In this document: positions 38,295-49,830 of the stretch, piece after piece
Position numbering within the stretch: the first letter of the stretch is position 1
How the letters are laid out: each line of letters begins with the position of its first letter
Source of the DNA: Aurantiochytrium sp. KH105
Lineage: Eukaryota; Sar; Bigyra; Thraustochytrida; Thraustochytriidae
DNA: 64,000 bases
Assembly (NCBI GenBank): GCA_003116975.1
Contig: BGKB01000119.1
Span: 1-64,000 of the forward strand
Direction: 5' to 3'
Notes under the pieces: generated by a model
What the model saw: the letters and a program-made list of their open reading frames with translations, nothing else
What the model was told of the DNA's origin: nothing
Databases searched by the model: none
Position numbers and translations under genes: made by a program

Positions 38295-40985
38295 ATGGAG
38301 AATGAAGGCTATGTCGCGAACAGCCGCGTGCGTCACGAGCCCATGACACGGGAGCAAAAAGCATTTCGAACCCATGTGAAGCGCCAAGGGCTTTTGCCCG
38401 GTGTACAAGGTGCACAGAACTTCGGGGACGATGCCGAGGGAAACTTTTTTCCGGAAACGGATGAAGAACTTGCGCGAAGTCGTGCAAGCAGCGAGGATGA
38501 CGACCGTGACGACGCATCTGGTGGCGATGAAGACGCGCATTTCCAAGAGCTGCTCTTTCGACCATCGCTGCTCGAAAGAAACCAACAGAAATCAATAGTC
38601 AGGGCGATGCCAACTTCCTTTTCATCAGCATCATCGACCTCATCCACCACATGGTACTCTTACTCGACGGCGTCCGCATCGGCATCCGCGCTTGGTCCTA
38701 AAGCAACAGGAGGCGCGCCCCGTGGCAACAACGATAATAATCGCGAGTTTACCGCGGCCTTGCAGCGCTGGAGGCTGCACAAGCAATGTTCCGAGGAAGC
38801 CTCGTCTTATTACCCGTCTACATCACTCGACTCATTTTTGCACGAACAAGAAGAGTCGACGAGTGCTGACGAATGGGAAGAAAAAGAGCTTGAGCGAATC
38901 GCCGCCGAGCAGCATCGTGTGCTTTCGAGTTGCTTCCGCAAGCTGGCGCTAAACAGTCAAGGGCGAAGGGAAACACGTGAACGAGGCCACGTGCTTATCG
39001 CAAAACGCCAAGCTGCCCTCTTTCAACAATGGCACGACGCATTTCGCGCCGTGCGCACGCACCGCCTCACCACCTTGTCGAAAACGTTTCGCGCATGGAG
39101 CGCGCTCGTGGATGTTGCGCGTAGATACGCGCAATTGTGCTTGATTGGAGAGTCGTACCACGAACTTGCCTCGAAGCGTCGCGCACTAGCACGATTGATG
39201 ACGTTTCGACGAGGACGTCGTCGCACCGATATTTTGGAAAAACGCGTTTACGAGGCGTCGCGCACCCGTCGTCTGCGATTTGCCATGCGCACGTGGACTC
39301 AGCGCGCAGCCTTCATGCAACGGCAACGAAATGCGAAGAGCGCCGCTGATGCCTATCGGCGCATGCTAGGTTTATTCACTGGCCTCGATGTACTGAAGCG
39401 GAACGCTTCTTTGGCTGTGCGCGCCCGGCAAATCTACCACACTTCGCAACGGCGCAAAGCGCTCGAAGCGTTGCAGCGATGGCGAGCGCATCTGGAGCAC
39501 CGCACGCACCAGCAAATGCAACTCGAGGGGGCCGAGTTGATGCACGCCTTTCGACTCTGCAAGCGCATCCTCACTGCATGGCGCGAAGTTTGCAAAGAGG
39601 AACAAGTTGCGCGCTATGCGTGCGCCCGTATGAATCGGGTCTTGGCTCGTCAAGCCTTGCGACAGCTTGGACAAGTCGCCGCGACGCGTCTTGTTCTCGA
39701 CGAGCGCGAGAAAATGGGGTATCGTCACTGGGCGACTCGGAGAGCTGCGCGCGCGCTCCGTCTTCTCCTCGAGCACGCCGTGGAGCGAAATCAGTCGTGT
39801 GATGCTGCTGCTCTTCGCGATGTGCAACGCATGCGTCGTGCCTTTGGAGGCTGGCTCTCCACGGTGTGGTTGTCGAAATGCGAGCGTGTAGCCGCTCGTC
39901 ATTGGCGACGCGTCCAGACGCAGCGTGGTCTCACGGCTCTCCGTTTGAACTGGGTATCCGCGACTGCGACAGGGGCGCAAGGGTCGCTGGCGGCTGTTTT
40001 CAACCGCAGGCGAATTCTTTCCCAGCACCTTGGAGCCTGGCAGAGCTATTATTTGGAGGCGCTTGAATCGCGTATTGCGTTGCACGCGGCAGACCGCGTG
40101 CGGCGGTTGCGACTTTCGCATACAGTATTCTCGGCGTGGCGTGACTTTGTGTTCATGCGTGCAGATCTTGCGTTGGCTTTTGACCAAGTCAGGACCGCAA
40201 AGATCGCGCAGACGCGTCTCGTGGCATGGCACAGGGAGGCCTCCTGCTGGATTCGGCATCGTAACGCCGTGCAACGAGGGCAGACGCGTCGCGCGTTCTT
40301 GGCATGGCAAGAAATCGCAGCAGCGGCAAGTCTGCAGCGTCACGAGCTACGTCTGGCGGCCATGTTTTACCGCAAATGCCTCTTGACGCGAACCTTTACT
40401 TTGTGGGTGGACTTTTGGTACCTGCAGCGGTACGAGGGCCACGTTATGGGTATGGCTGCACGTCATGCGGATTCTCGTTTGCTACGCACGGTGTTATTTG
40501 CTTGGCAAGCCTGGACACGCGACGCAAGACCTTGTGCTCCGCTTTCGGATCACGATGCCGACGTTCTCTACGGAATGCGACTCGTACGTCGCTGCTTTCG
40601 ACACTGGTCGCACGAAAGCATGATTACAAGTCGGCTCGGTGCAATTTGTCACACCAAATTAGGAAGTGCCCAAGCAAAGCACCAAGTGCGCGCTATTGCA
40701 GCTTCTTCGCACATGCAAAAGTCTGCTTTGTATTTGAGTTTGCTTAACGAGGCGGCTCTGAAGCGTCGCTCTCTAAAGCAGTGGAAAAGGTCCATTGATG
40801 AAAGAGCGCCACCGTTTCGCATTGCAAGTGGTACGAGACGTGGTGTTCGCGCGTCGCCACCACCTTTGAAAGGTCGCGGTGCCTTGGCAAGTGTTCATCG
40901 TCCGCCTTCTGTAACAAATCCCGCCGTAAGGCGAGGCGCGTGGTCTGAGACCGCGTACGTTTCTGCGCTCTCGCAGCAGGAATAA
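38295..40985 (+). CDS. Sfi1-type centrin-binding repeat protein
   Basis: 896 residues, intronless. After an acidic, Ser-rich N-terminus (about residues 1-190) the chain is a long series of helices with a Trp roughly every 30 to 35 residues in contexts such as FRAWSALVDVARR, ALQRWRAHLEH, LTAWREVCKEE, HRHWATRRA-like, FSAWRDFVF, FLAWQEIAAAA and LFAWQAWTRD. This Trp-centred repeat is that of Sfi1, whose helix binds centrin along the centrosome or basal-body half-bridge. The number of repeats visible is at least fifteen. A short basic Pro-rich tail follows. A role at the flagellar base or spindle pole is inferred from the family. Confidence 0.82.
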   Translation: MENEGYVANSRVRHEPMTREQKAFRTHVKRQGLLPGVQGAQNFGDDAEGNFFPETDEELARSRASSEDDDRDDASGGDEDAHFQELLFRPSLLERNQQKSIVRAMPTSFSSASSTSSTTWYSYSTASASASALGPKATGGAPRGNNDNNREFTAALQRWRLHKQCSEEASSYYPSTSLDSFLHEQEESTSADEWEEKELERIAAEQHRVLSSCFRKLALNSQGRRETRERGHVLIAKRQAALFQQWHDAFRAVRTHRLTTLSKTFRAWSALVDVARRYAQLCLIGESYHELASKRRALARLMTFRRGRRRTDILEKRVYEASRTRRLRFAMRTWTQRAAFMQRQRNAKSAADAYRRMLGLFTGLDVLKRNASLAVRARQIYHTSQRRKALEALQRWRAHLEHRTHQQMQLEGAELMHAFRLCKRILTAWREVCKEEQVARYACARMNRVLARQALRQLGQVAATRLVLDEREKMGYRHWATRRAARALRLLLEHAVERNQSCDAAALRDVQRMRRAFGGWLSTVWLSKCERVAARHWRRVQTQRGLTALRLNWVSATATGAQGSLAAVFNRRRILSQHLGAWQSYYLEALESRIALHAADRVRRLRLSHTVFSAWRDFVFMRADLALAFDQVRTAKIAQTRLVAWHREASCWIRHRNAVQRGQTRRAFLAWQEIAAAASLQRHELRLAAMFYRKCLLTRTFTLWVDFWYLQRYEGHVMGMAARHADSRLLRTVLFAWQAWTRDARPCAPLSDHDADVLYGMRLVRRCFRHWSHESMITSRLGAICHTKLGSAQAKHQVRAIAASSHMQKSALYLSLLNEAALKRRSLKQWKRSIDERAPPFRIASGTRRGVRASPPPLKGRGALASVHRPPSVTNPAVRRGAWSETAYVSALSQQE

Positions 40986-41617
40986 GAGCTTTGTGCGCGC
41001 GAATGCATGAGTTGTGCACATAAGAAAAAGAAAGAAGTGCTTGTTTGCATACGAGGAACAAAATGATATTTCTTAATGGGATGGCGTTGAACCCAGCGGG
41101 TGCGGACAGTCATTCTTGTACGTGCTAATGGTTAGGACAATCGCCAGTTCCGGCTGGTGCTGTTCTGTGTGTTTTTTTAATGTGGGGCGAAAGGAGGGGA
41201 TTCTTGTTCTTGTAATTGTCCTTCTTCGGACTCGCAGACTTGTCACCATTGATTGCATTCCTAAAACAAAAGGGGTTCTTGGGAGAGTATGAGGTGAGGG
41301 AGGGGCTGAGAGACATCGGCAGGCACAGAAAACCTGTAGCGTGTAAGAGATTGATTGCTGATTACCAATGCCACCTACGAGTTTGAACGTAGAGAAAGCT
41401 TGGTCGTGTGATGATCCATCTGCCTCGCTCCTTACGATCGAAAAAAGTGGCAAAACGAGTAAACAAGCATCGATCTATCGACCCAAATCGAAACCCCATC
41501 CACCCGTCGGTCCGTAAGTAGGCAGGCGCTTGTAAGAGAGAGAGAGAGAGAGAGAAACGACCAAGGTGCGTGCATAGAAGAAAGCTTGCAGTCTTTCTTT
41601 TTCTTTTCTTTTTTTCT
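40986..41617. other. Convergent intergenic region
   Basis: 3' flanks of the Sfi1-type and PP2A genes, with an (AG)n run at about 41537-41556. No gene seen. Confidence 0.5.
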
Positions 41618-42529
41618 TTAGAGGAGAAAAGAAGGCGTCCTTCTTGTAACGTGCGGCTCGCCGCGTCGTGGGGCGGGCTGAAAGGTGAGAAAGTTGTAGT
41701 TGAGCTGTTCGTCAATTTCGAGAATGGCGGCCTCGTTGCCGCACCTGTAGCAGTAGTTTGGCGCACTAAAAATTGTGACGACATGCTCCTCATGGGACCA
41801 GTTGTACCCATCCATGACTAGCTGATGGGCCCTGGTGATCAGGACAAGACCGTTGTTGTGCGCAAAGGACTGCGAAACGTCCTTGCCAAAGGTATAGCCG
41901 GCGCCACGCGGAGAGATGCCCCAGCCACTGCGGTCGTCCGGATCGGACCAGAGGAGATCGCACATGGGGCCTTCGTGCGGGACCTCTTGCACGCGATCGA
42001 GCGCACGAATGTTGTCGAGATAGTCGATAGAGGGGCTGAGGCCGCCGTGGAGGCCAAAGACCTGCTCGTTGATGAGGGCAGTGAGCGGGAGGTAGTCAAA
42101 GAGATCGGTAAAGTCTTTCCAGACGTTTGCGTTGCCGTACTTGCGAAGGCACTCATCGTAGAATCCGTAGACCTGGGTGATTTGGCGCGATTCGTGATTG
42201 CCGCGCAGGATGAAGACGCGCTGCGGGAATCGCACCTTGAGGCAGACGAGCAAGGAGACAACCTCTACACTGTAGTAACCGCGGTCGACGTAGTCTCCGA
42301 GGAAGAGGTAGTTGGTATCCGGGGTCTTGCCGCCGATGCGAAAGAGTTCCATGAGGTCATAAAACTGGCCGTGTACGTCGCCGCACACGGTGACCGGGGC
42401 GCTCACGGCCTGCACGTTGGATTCCTCCATGAGCACCTCGCGGGCCTTGCCGGTGAGTGTGCGCACCTCATTTTCCGTAAGGGCCTCGCAGTTGAGCAGG
42501 CGCTCGATCCACCCGTCGAGCGTGTCCAT
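41618..42529 (-). CDS. PPP2C: Protein phosphatase 2A catalytic subunit with altered C-terminal tail
   Basis: 303 residues. The PPP-family metal and phosphate motifs are all present: [36 protein letters not shown] and the [17 protein letters not shown] segment, with [21 protein letters not shown] typical of PP2A rather than PP4 or PP6. The C-terminal [12 protein letters not shown] is PP2A-specific, but the usual DYFL end is SFLL. The carboxy-terminal Leu that is methylated in PP2A is kept and the regulatory Tyr is replaced by Phe. No alternative last exon with DYFL was seen downstream. The N-terminus is about six residues shorter than mammalian PP2A-C. It acts as core enzyme with A and B subunits. 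Confidence 0.95.
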   Translation of the reverse strand: MDTLDGWIERLLNCEALTENEVRTLTGKAREVLMEESNVQAVSAPVTVCGDVHGQFYDLMELFRIGGKTPDTNYLFLGDYVDRGYYSVEVVSLLVCLKVRFPQRVFILRGNHESRQITQVYGFYDECLRKYGNANVWKDFTDLFDYLPLTALINEQVFGLHGGLSPSIDYLDNIRALDRVQEVPHEGPMCDLLWSDPDDRSGWGISPRGAGYTFGKDVSQSFAHNNGLVLITRAHQLVMDGYNWSHEEHVVTIFSAPNYCYRCGNEAAILEIDEQLNYNFLTFQPAPRRGEPHVTRRTPSFLL

Positions 42530-43752
42530 CTTCTCCGAGCTCGCGCGGCGCGGTCTGTCTCCGGGGCGCGCCGCGGCAGGGCCTCTCGCCTCGGCCCGCC
42601 TCGCCTCGCCTCGCGAGAGCGGGCTGGCGCACGCGGGCGGGCTCAGCGAGCGGGCTAGCTAGCGCGGGCGGCGCGGGGTGTGTCTCGCCGGCCTCGGCCG
42701 CTGCCGCGCCTTGGGCTCGCGTTCGCGCCCCGGCGCGTCTCCGCGTCTCCGCGCGGCGCGCTCGCGCGCTCGCCGGCTGCCTCGCGGGCGCGGCGGCGCG
42801 ATCTGCCGGAGGGTCGCGCGTCGGAGCGTGCGCGCGCGTCGGGCGTGGCGGCTTTGACGCGGCGAGAGAGAGAGAGGGAAAGCCGAATTGGAACGCCGGC
42901 CCGTACAATCGGAACGCTTCCGCGCGCCGAGCAGGGGCCCGCGCAGCCGCGGGAAAGAACACCGCAGCAACGGCGGCGGCGGCGCCACGCCTAGCGTATC
43001 CGGTAGCGGGGATCTAGGGGTGCGCGGGCCTCTCTTTTTCCGGCAAACGAACGAACGAACGTCTGGGAGGGAGTGAAGGAGACGAGGTGGAGAAAGCAGC
43101 GCAGCGCGCCAAAGGCGTCGTCGTCGTCGGCTGCGAGGACGATGGGGGCGAGGATGTGGATGGAGAGGAAGTGGTTGGCTATGCAAAAAGTAGAGAGAGT
43201 CAAAATGAGGTTGTTATGTGTACAGGCGAGGGCAAAGGTTTCCCAAGGTGTGGTGGGTGGGAGGAGATTGCGCCTGTGCGGCTCCCGCGATCCCGTCAAA
43301 GGAATGCGGCGAGTCGAAATGGTGCAAAGGTTTTGTTTACGCGCCTCAGAGATTGCCGAGGCGTCGATTGATGCACTTGAAAGCGTCGGATTCTTGCTCC
43401 CCTTCTTTCGGTGTTTTGCTGGTCCCTTTTTCCTCATGAGATTGTGGAGGCGAAAAGGGAGAAACGGAAATGATGAAAGATGAGGCAGACATGGGGCGCG
43501 CGCACTTGCGCAAACATGTATACGCGCACTCACGCCGTTGTATATAAAATGTTGCAGGTGTGAGTGCATGAGCGAGCCCAGCGCAAAGTCATGTGCATCG
43601 AAATGTATCAAGACAATCTCTCCTTGCTGCACTGAAGGTTAAATGCATGAAGGGAGAAAGCTCGAGAACGTGGAGTTAAAGTCCGGTAGAATCCTGTTTG
43701 GTAAAGCGGGAGAAAGCCGCCTGCGCGGACAGGAAAAGGGGGAAACAAAGTA
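42530..43752. other. GC-rich region upstream of PP2A, without a supportable gene
   Basis: High GC with Ala/Arg-rich chance frames to about 43020, then a mixed stretch that should include the 3' flank of the RING gene. Frames on both strands lack domains. Confidence 0.5.
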
Positions 43753-44841
43753 TTAAGTGCAGCAGGGCGCATCTTCTTCGTCATGAAGAACATACGACAT
43801 ATCGACGCCAAAACGTCTAATTTCAGACGTGCCATTGACGTCGACCGTGCGCACCGTGCCTTCACGAAGCGTCCGGAAAGAAGGGTCAAAGTGCATTTCG
43901 TACTCCCAGCGCGTAGCATTGGCGATGGGATCGTCGCTCCAGTCGATGACGCCTCGAAAAATTCGCGCGTCGTGGTCGTACGATATGTTCTGAAAGTTCT
44001 TTTTCAGTGGAATACGAGCACCCGAGTCGAGTTTCCAGGTCTCCGGCGCTGAGGCATAAGAGATCCAAGAGCCGTCGCGTGTGAAGTGATAGGAAGCCTT
44101 GCCCACCATGGCTTCGACGTGGGGAAGCAGAGAAGACAAGACGGTAGATTGCACGTAGGTTGCATCAAAGATGCTTTCGCGTACGCGTCGATAGGTGAGG
44201 TCGGGACCGAAGGTCATCTCCTCGCCGAGGGCACCGTCGGGACGATAGGCCTTGATGAAGCCGCCCACAATGCCGGTGAATTTTTCGTTGAATTCCATGC
44301 AATAGACCCATTTGTCGTGGCCACTAAAGGCAAAGGGAGTCCAATTAATGCAGCCTTTGAAGACACGCTGCAGAGGGTCGTAAGAGAATTCGGAAAAGTC
44401 TTTACGGCGAGGTGGAACCTGGCCGTTATCGAGTCGCCAGGAGGAGGGGATGAGGTCATGATTGTACTCGATCCATGCACCCGACCCATCGGCCGCAAAG
44501 TGATAGCTTGCAAGTCCACAGGTATTTGCTTGCACAAAGTGCGTGCCCCAAATGGTTTGCACATCGCGTCGCGCGAGCGGGTTGCCGTTTTCGCTGGAGA
44601 ACACATTGAACCGACTCATGTCGGCTCGGCAGAGCGGGCAGCAGGAGAGGCCGTGGTCCATGGCCTTTTCGAGGCACGCGCGGCAGAACGAATGACCGCA
44701 AGAGGTCACGCACGGGTCCGCCGCGTCGCGTCGATTTCGCAGGCAAATACTGCACGTGACGTCGTCGCGCGCGAGCGACCTCGCGCTGCTCTCCTGCTGC
44801 TGTCCCGCCGCGTCTGCCCTTGGCTGGACCTGGCTCGCCAT
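43753..44841 (-). CDS. RING-type protein with a duplicated C-terminal module
   Basis: From the ATG at 44841 (MASQVQPRAD), 362 residues. A C3HC4 RING finger spans residues 30-71 (C30, C33, C48, H50, C53, C56, C68, C71), which would recruit a ubiquitin-conjugating enzyme. After it come two related modules of about 90 residues (about 110-200 and 249-335), each with ASYHF, an aromatic WI.Y, W.LD.G, P.(R/K)K.F, a SYD and (R/I)F(K/R)G.I.W core, then a W.Y.M.F strand. I do not recognise this module. An open frame to 45705 upstream is Ala/Arg/Pro-rich and probably not translated. By family logic it is an E3 ubiquitin ligase whose repeats bind the target. Confidence 0.75.
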   Translation of the reverse strand: MASQVQPRADAAGQQQESSARSLARDDVTCSICLRNRRDAADPCVTSCGHSFCRACLEKAMDHGLSCCPLCRADMSRFNVFSSENGNPLARRDVQTIWGTHFVQANTCGLASYHFAADGSGAWIEYNHDLIPSSWRLDNGQVPPRRKDFSEFSYDPLQRVFKGCINWTPFAFSGHDKWVYCMEFNEKFTGIVGGFIKAYRPDGALGEEMTFGPDLTYRRVRESIFDATYVQSTVLSSLLPHVEAMVGKASYHFTRDGSWISYASAPETWKLDSGARIPLKKNFQNISYDHDARIFRGVIDWSDDPIANATRWEYEMHFDPSFRTLREGTVRTVDVNGTSEIRRFGVDMSYVLHDEEDAPCCT

Positions 44842-45386
44842 CTTCCGCCGCCTCTTCGCAGCTCTCTCCTTCTCGCCGGCGCCCGCGCTAGCAGCAGCAG
44901 CGCTGCGCGCGCGAGCGCTCGTTCGCCGTCGCAGCGCTCGCTGGCGCGAGCGCTCGCTCGCTCGCGGGTGCTTTTGCTCCTCCTGCTGCCGCTTCTGCAG
45001 CTTCTGCAGCGGCAGCTGCTGCCGCCGCTGCTGCCGCCGCTGCGCCGCGATCTCGCTCGCGTCCGTGGTCTCGCCGCGCGCCCGCGCTTCGCGCTCGCCG
45101 CGCCTCGCCGCCGGTCGGGCAGCGGTGGCGGCAGGCAAGCAAAGGGAATTGGCGGCTCGCCGGGTCCGGCTCAGGCGGGCGGGTCGAGGCGGGGGAGGGG
45201 CCCCACAGCTTCCCTCGGCGCCCGCTGTGTGTCCCGGTGTGTGCGCGCGCCGGGCTGGCAGGTGGCTGCCCTGACCCCGCACTGGCTGGCTGGTGGCTGC
45301 TGCTGCCGGCACCTCCAAAGCTGCTGCGTGGGAGGGGGCGCGTGCAAGCGTGCGGACGCGTTGCGCGGGAAAGCTCTCTGCAGCTT

Positions 45387-45421
<35 letters not shown>

Positions 45422-45892
45422 TCGCGCCCGACGCAGCTTCGCCGAGGCCGCTCTGGGCCGGACGCCGCCGGCCGCGCTGTGCGCTTCCCCGATCGCGACC
45501 GCCGCCACCGGTGTCGCGTCGGGCGCGCACACAGGCACACACACCCAGAGTACACAGCACGGCGGCTGCGCAAGCTGCGGAGCGCTGCGGCGCGGCGGGC
45601 CCCGCAGCTGCGGAAGCTGCTGCGGCGCTGCTGCCTCGCCCGCCGCCGGACCGGGGCTGCCAGAGGTGTTGCGCGCCGCAGCCGCGCGCCGCTGCGCCAC
45701 CTCACACTGCCTGCCCCGCCTGGCCTCGTGCTCTGTCACCCCGCGCGAGGCCCTCGATAGAGTATTGGGCGCGAGCGGCCGCGGCGTGCGCCTGGCTGGG
45801 CGTCGCCTCCGCTCTGCCTCGAGCGGCTGCGAGTGAACGCGCGCCTGGCCACGCTTGCGCTTCGGGCCGGGGAGAGCGGAGCCTGCTGGAGC

Positions 45893-45925
45893 TGGCTGGA
45901 GCTGGAGCTGGAGCTGGAGCTTGAG
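45893..45925. repeat. (GGAGCT)n hexamer run
   Basis: About five units of CTGGAG are read directly. Confidence 0.9.
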
Positions 45926-46113
45926 CCTGATTGGTTGAGAGTAAGGACAAGGGGGCGGGCGGTTCGAGCGTCTTGGTTCGATAGAGAAGATGGACGTGGC
46001 ACGGAGAGCGAGGGGGATCTGGTTTGATTTGTTGGGGGCAGAAGAAGCAGGGGCAGCAACGGCGCCAAGCGAGCAAAGAGCACGTGAAGGAGCAAGCGAC
46101 AGCGGGTGGGTAA

Positions 46114-46114
46114 G

Positions 46115-46206
<92 letters not shown>

Positions 46207-46208
46207 CA
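46114..46208. repeat. (CAGG)n microsatellite, about 24 units
   Basis: An uninterrupted tetranucleotide array, followed by CAGACAGACAGTCAGTCAGT. On the minus strand it gives a Leu-Pro-Ala-Cys chance repeat. Confidence 0.97.
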
Positions 46209-49129
46209 AGCAGACAGACAGTCAGTCAGTGTCGGCCAAAAGACTTCCTTCCCTTTTCTTGCTGTTGCTTTTGCTTTGCGCAGGGCTTTTTGCTTTTGCT
46301 ATGCTCGGGGCTTGGCCCTGCCTGGCTTGGCCTTTCGCTTGGCGCACGCACAGACGCACAGACGCACGGACGCACGGGTGGCCAGGAAACTGCTGCGAAC
46401 TCGCTGCTTCTCCGCCTGCCGTACGTAGCCCAAGGGTTGGGTGTGTCGAGCGCCAGATCGAAGCAAGTCGCAAGTGAGCCAGCCACCTCGTTCAAGGCTG
46501 CAAGCGATGCCAGCCACCTCGTTCAAGGCCGCAAGCGATGCCAGGCACCGATGACAACGCCAGCCCTTCGCTGCGTTCGCTCCGCTCGGCTCGGCTCGCT
46601 GGCCTCCTTGTCTCCTCTCCTCTCCTCTCCTCGCCGTCTGCGCCGTCGCCGTCGCCGTCGCCGTCGTCTGCGCGCGCGGCTTCGAATGGGATTTGTCTGC
46701 TTCGCCAGCCTGAGACACGCTCGCTGCGGCGGCCTGGCCAAATGAGAGTCTGGCTGCACAGGCTGGCCAGCCGCTGCGTACTGGAGAGAGAGGACGCGCA
46801 CGAGCCAGGTATCCGCGGCGGTATGGCGGTCAGTACACGCGCGAACGCGAGGGAGAAGGACCAGCGAGCGCGCAGGCGTCCCAACAATGGGAAACAAAGA
46901 AAGAGAAAAAGAAGGAAAAGAAAGGAAAGGAAAGGAAAGGAAAGCTCCAGGACTCGAGGCGCCCCGCGCCAGCCCACTTCGTCTCGCTTCCCCCGGTCCC
47001 TCCCGTCTCGTCTCGTCTCTTCTCGTCTCCTCTCGCCGCTCCCGAGCGCGAAGAGCCTTCGCGTCGCAGGTTCGTCGCGGCCGCAGCGCAGGCGCGCTCT
47101 CGCTGCCTCACGCGCGTCGCCGACCTGAGTCTGATGCCATTGATCCAGCTTCAGCCAGCCCGCCTGCGACCGACCAGGCACCTCCAGCCCCGGCCGAGCC
47201 GCGAAGGCGCGGACGCACGGCGCTGGCGTGCGCGCGCACTGTCCAGGCGTGCGTGCGGCGGTCTCGAGGCCGCCGCGGCGCCGCGCGAGGGCTGCACGCA
47301 GCCGCTCACGCCGTCACCGTCGCCGTCGCAGTCGCTTGCCGGCGGCACGGGCGCCCTGGCCCCGCCCGTCTACTTTGGCAAACTTTGTTGCAAATGTTGC
47401 CTGGCTACTAGCCGCTTGGTCCGTGCAGCCCCAACTGTGGGAAATGAACTGTCACGCGCTCAAGTGCACTAAACCCTTGGCGCAAGCGCGCCTCTGGCGG
47501 CGCCACTGCGGCATCGGCGGACGGGGCCCCCGCTCGATCTCCACAGCGTATACCAGACGGGCGGGGCATTCTGTCTAGCAGAGGGGCCGCTTCCCGCGCG
47601 CCGTACTGCATGTCCGGCGTCGGTGTGCAGAAAGTCCTCTTCCGAGGCGGGGCGCGGGTCAACCACGGCGCCGCCGAGTCAGCCAGCAGGTAGGCGCCCC
47701 GGCCGCGCCGCGCGAGGGAGCGGGTGCGCCGCGGGAGGCGGTGAAGAAGTCGCGCCGCGTCTCCGCCGGAAATACCTCAGCTGCGGAGGCTGGCGCCGGA
47801 AAGACGCGCAGCGTAACCCCGCCTCCGCTCTGCGGGGCCTCCCAGCGCCGCGCTGTGTTTTTCCCGTAGCTCGCTTCAGCTTACACAGCGCAAAGCTGCC
47901 ATACCTCGCCCCCATGCTGTGGAAACGCCCCTACTTTTTCGCCTATCAGAACACTAGCTTCACCTCTGCAACGAACGCAACACCTTTGCAGCTGCGGATG
48001 TGCGGGGCGGCAGGGGCATGCTGCTTACTGCAACACCTTGAGCTTCGACCCCCCCGACCTGCGCGCGCACCCTCGCCTAGCGAGGAGGGCGCGGTAGGCG
48101 TGCCCGTCATAAGCTTCATGCGCAGGAGGGGGGGCGCCCAGCACCGCCGCCTGAGTCTGGCTGGAGTGCAACTGCGGACGCCTCACATCAGTCGATGCGG
48201 GCGCGCAGCACCGCATCGCAGCTTCACGCGTCCATCCACCTTGGCCACCAAGAAACCTGCAAGCAACTGCAAGCAACAGCTGCCATGGCTGCTGCAAGTG
48301 CCACTGCAAGCAACAGAACGCGGAAAAGCTCGTTGCCAAGATGCGCGAGAAGGTCCATCGTCAGACGTGGCGGCGATGCGAGCGCCAGAATCTCGTGGTC
48401 CGGCCCATTCGCCATAAATCTCGCGGCCTATGACGCGTGCGTGCGCGCTCGACTGCGACAGCGAGCGAAGCCCAAGCCGCATTCCCTCGGCAACGAGTCG
48501 GCGACGCGTCCCCGCCGGCCACAGCTCGCCTCACCTTGCGCGGGCCGCCCGCAACGGCCTCCGCCGCGGGCGGCCATGTGCCACACCAATCGCGGTCGGG
48601 ATTCGCAGCCGCAGTCCGAGAAGCGTTGATCGTCGCAACCGGCCGGGTGAGCGAGCCCGAGTCAGTGGGCTCGGCGGGCGCAGGAGTTCTCCCTAGGTAA
48701 GAAAGCAAGTGGACGCGTGGACGGATGGCTGGATGGACGGATATAAATTTTAACACGCGCGGCGCCGCACCACCGCGATAGTTGACCTGAAGCCTTGCGC
48801 AAAACGGACGCACGCCGGGACAGTCGCTCCACGATATTACGTGGATAGCCTCGCCGGCGAGGCTGCTCGACCCTTGCTTTTTCTTTTTACTTTGCTTTGC
48901 ATTGTTTTGCTTTGCTTTGCTACTGATAGTGACTTCGAGCTGGAGCTGAGTGCTGGCTAGATGGCACCGCAAGGCCTGCAGACTCCGGCGCCTCATCGCG
49001 CTTGCAAAGAGTGCTGCGCAAAGATTAACGGGGAGAGCCACAGGAGCGAGCTTGGGCTTGCCGGCCAGCATCAAGTCCTACAAAGTTGAGCTTCATGAGA
49101 GGGATGTACAAGCTCGAGATGGTTCGCGT

Positions 49130-49830
49130 CCCCAGCGACCCTCCCTTGGCCGCGAACACGCTCGCGTTCGCATCGACGCCTCTCGCTTGAAATGCTGCGT
49201 TCTTCACTTGGAGAGTCACTCGAAACGCTGACCTCATTTTTCCAAAGCTAGATTGTGGCTTGAGAAGTGGCTGGCAGAACGATGCGTTCTACCCCAGTGA
49301 GTCAAGAAGCATAGCGCCTTCTTTTCGTCATGCTAGCCGACGTCCTAGGCGTCGCGAATTGCGATCACGTGAGCGTTCATTTTTCGATGACACTTGAATT
49401 GCTACGTTCGTCTGCTTTCGCTCTCACTCGAAACGCTGATCTGATCCCCCAAGAAAGTAAATGGCTTCTTGAGAGAGAGGCAGAAACGCAACACCTTCAT
49501 GTCGTGATTTACATCACGATCACGCTTCGTCTTTCTGCCCAACAATCATAAAGAGTTACAGGAGGAAAAATCATGGCTTGCGGCCCAAGGGTCTTTCCCT
49601 CGGCCTCGAACACGCTTGCATTCGCGTCGAAGCCAACCACTTGAAAAATGACTCCATTTGGTCAATTCCGTTTTCACTCGAAACGCCGAGATCTCATCGA
49701 TTTTCGTAAAGAAAAATGACGCCGCCAGGACAACGTTACGACTATCCATTTGCGTCTTCATTTCGTGATAAAAATCTATCATTCTGTTTGAGATTGTGCG
49801 ACCAATCGTCTTCATTTCCTACCATGAATC
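49130..49830. repeat. Three degenerate tandem copies of a former coding-like segment
   Basis: The block CACTCGAAACGC(T/C)GA recurs at about 49213, 49429 and 49675, each with similar neighbouring sequence. On the minus strand, the first and third copies can be read as FQ..G.DANASVF.A.G..LG; the third needs a frame change and the second is more decayed. Spacing is about 215 to 245 bases. It looks like the relic of a repeated exon or domain. An intact protein is not supported. Confidence 0.5.

Noticed and set aside
41825-42658. 277-codon plus frame opposite PP2A
   Set aside because: Antisense shadow of a highly conserved gene.
44086-45924. 612-codon plus frame opposite the RING gene
   Set aside because: Antisense to a supported gene and then Ala/Arg/Pro low complexity.
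46114-46208. CAGG array as a possible CRISPR or minisatellite gene
   Set aside because: A pure tetranucleotide microsatellite without spacers.
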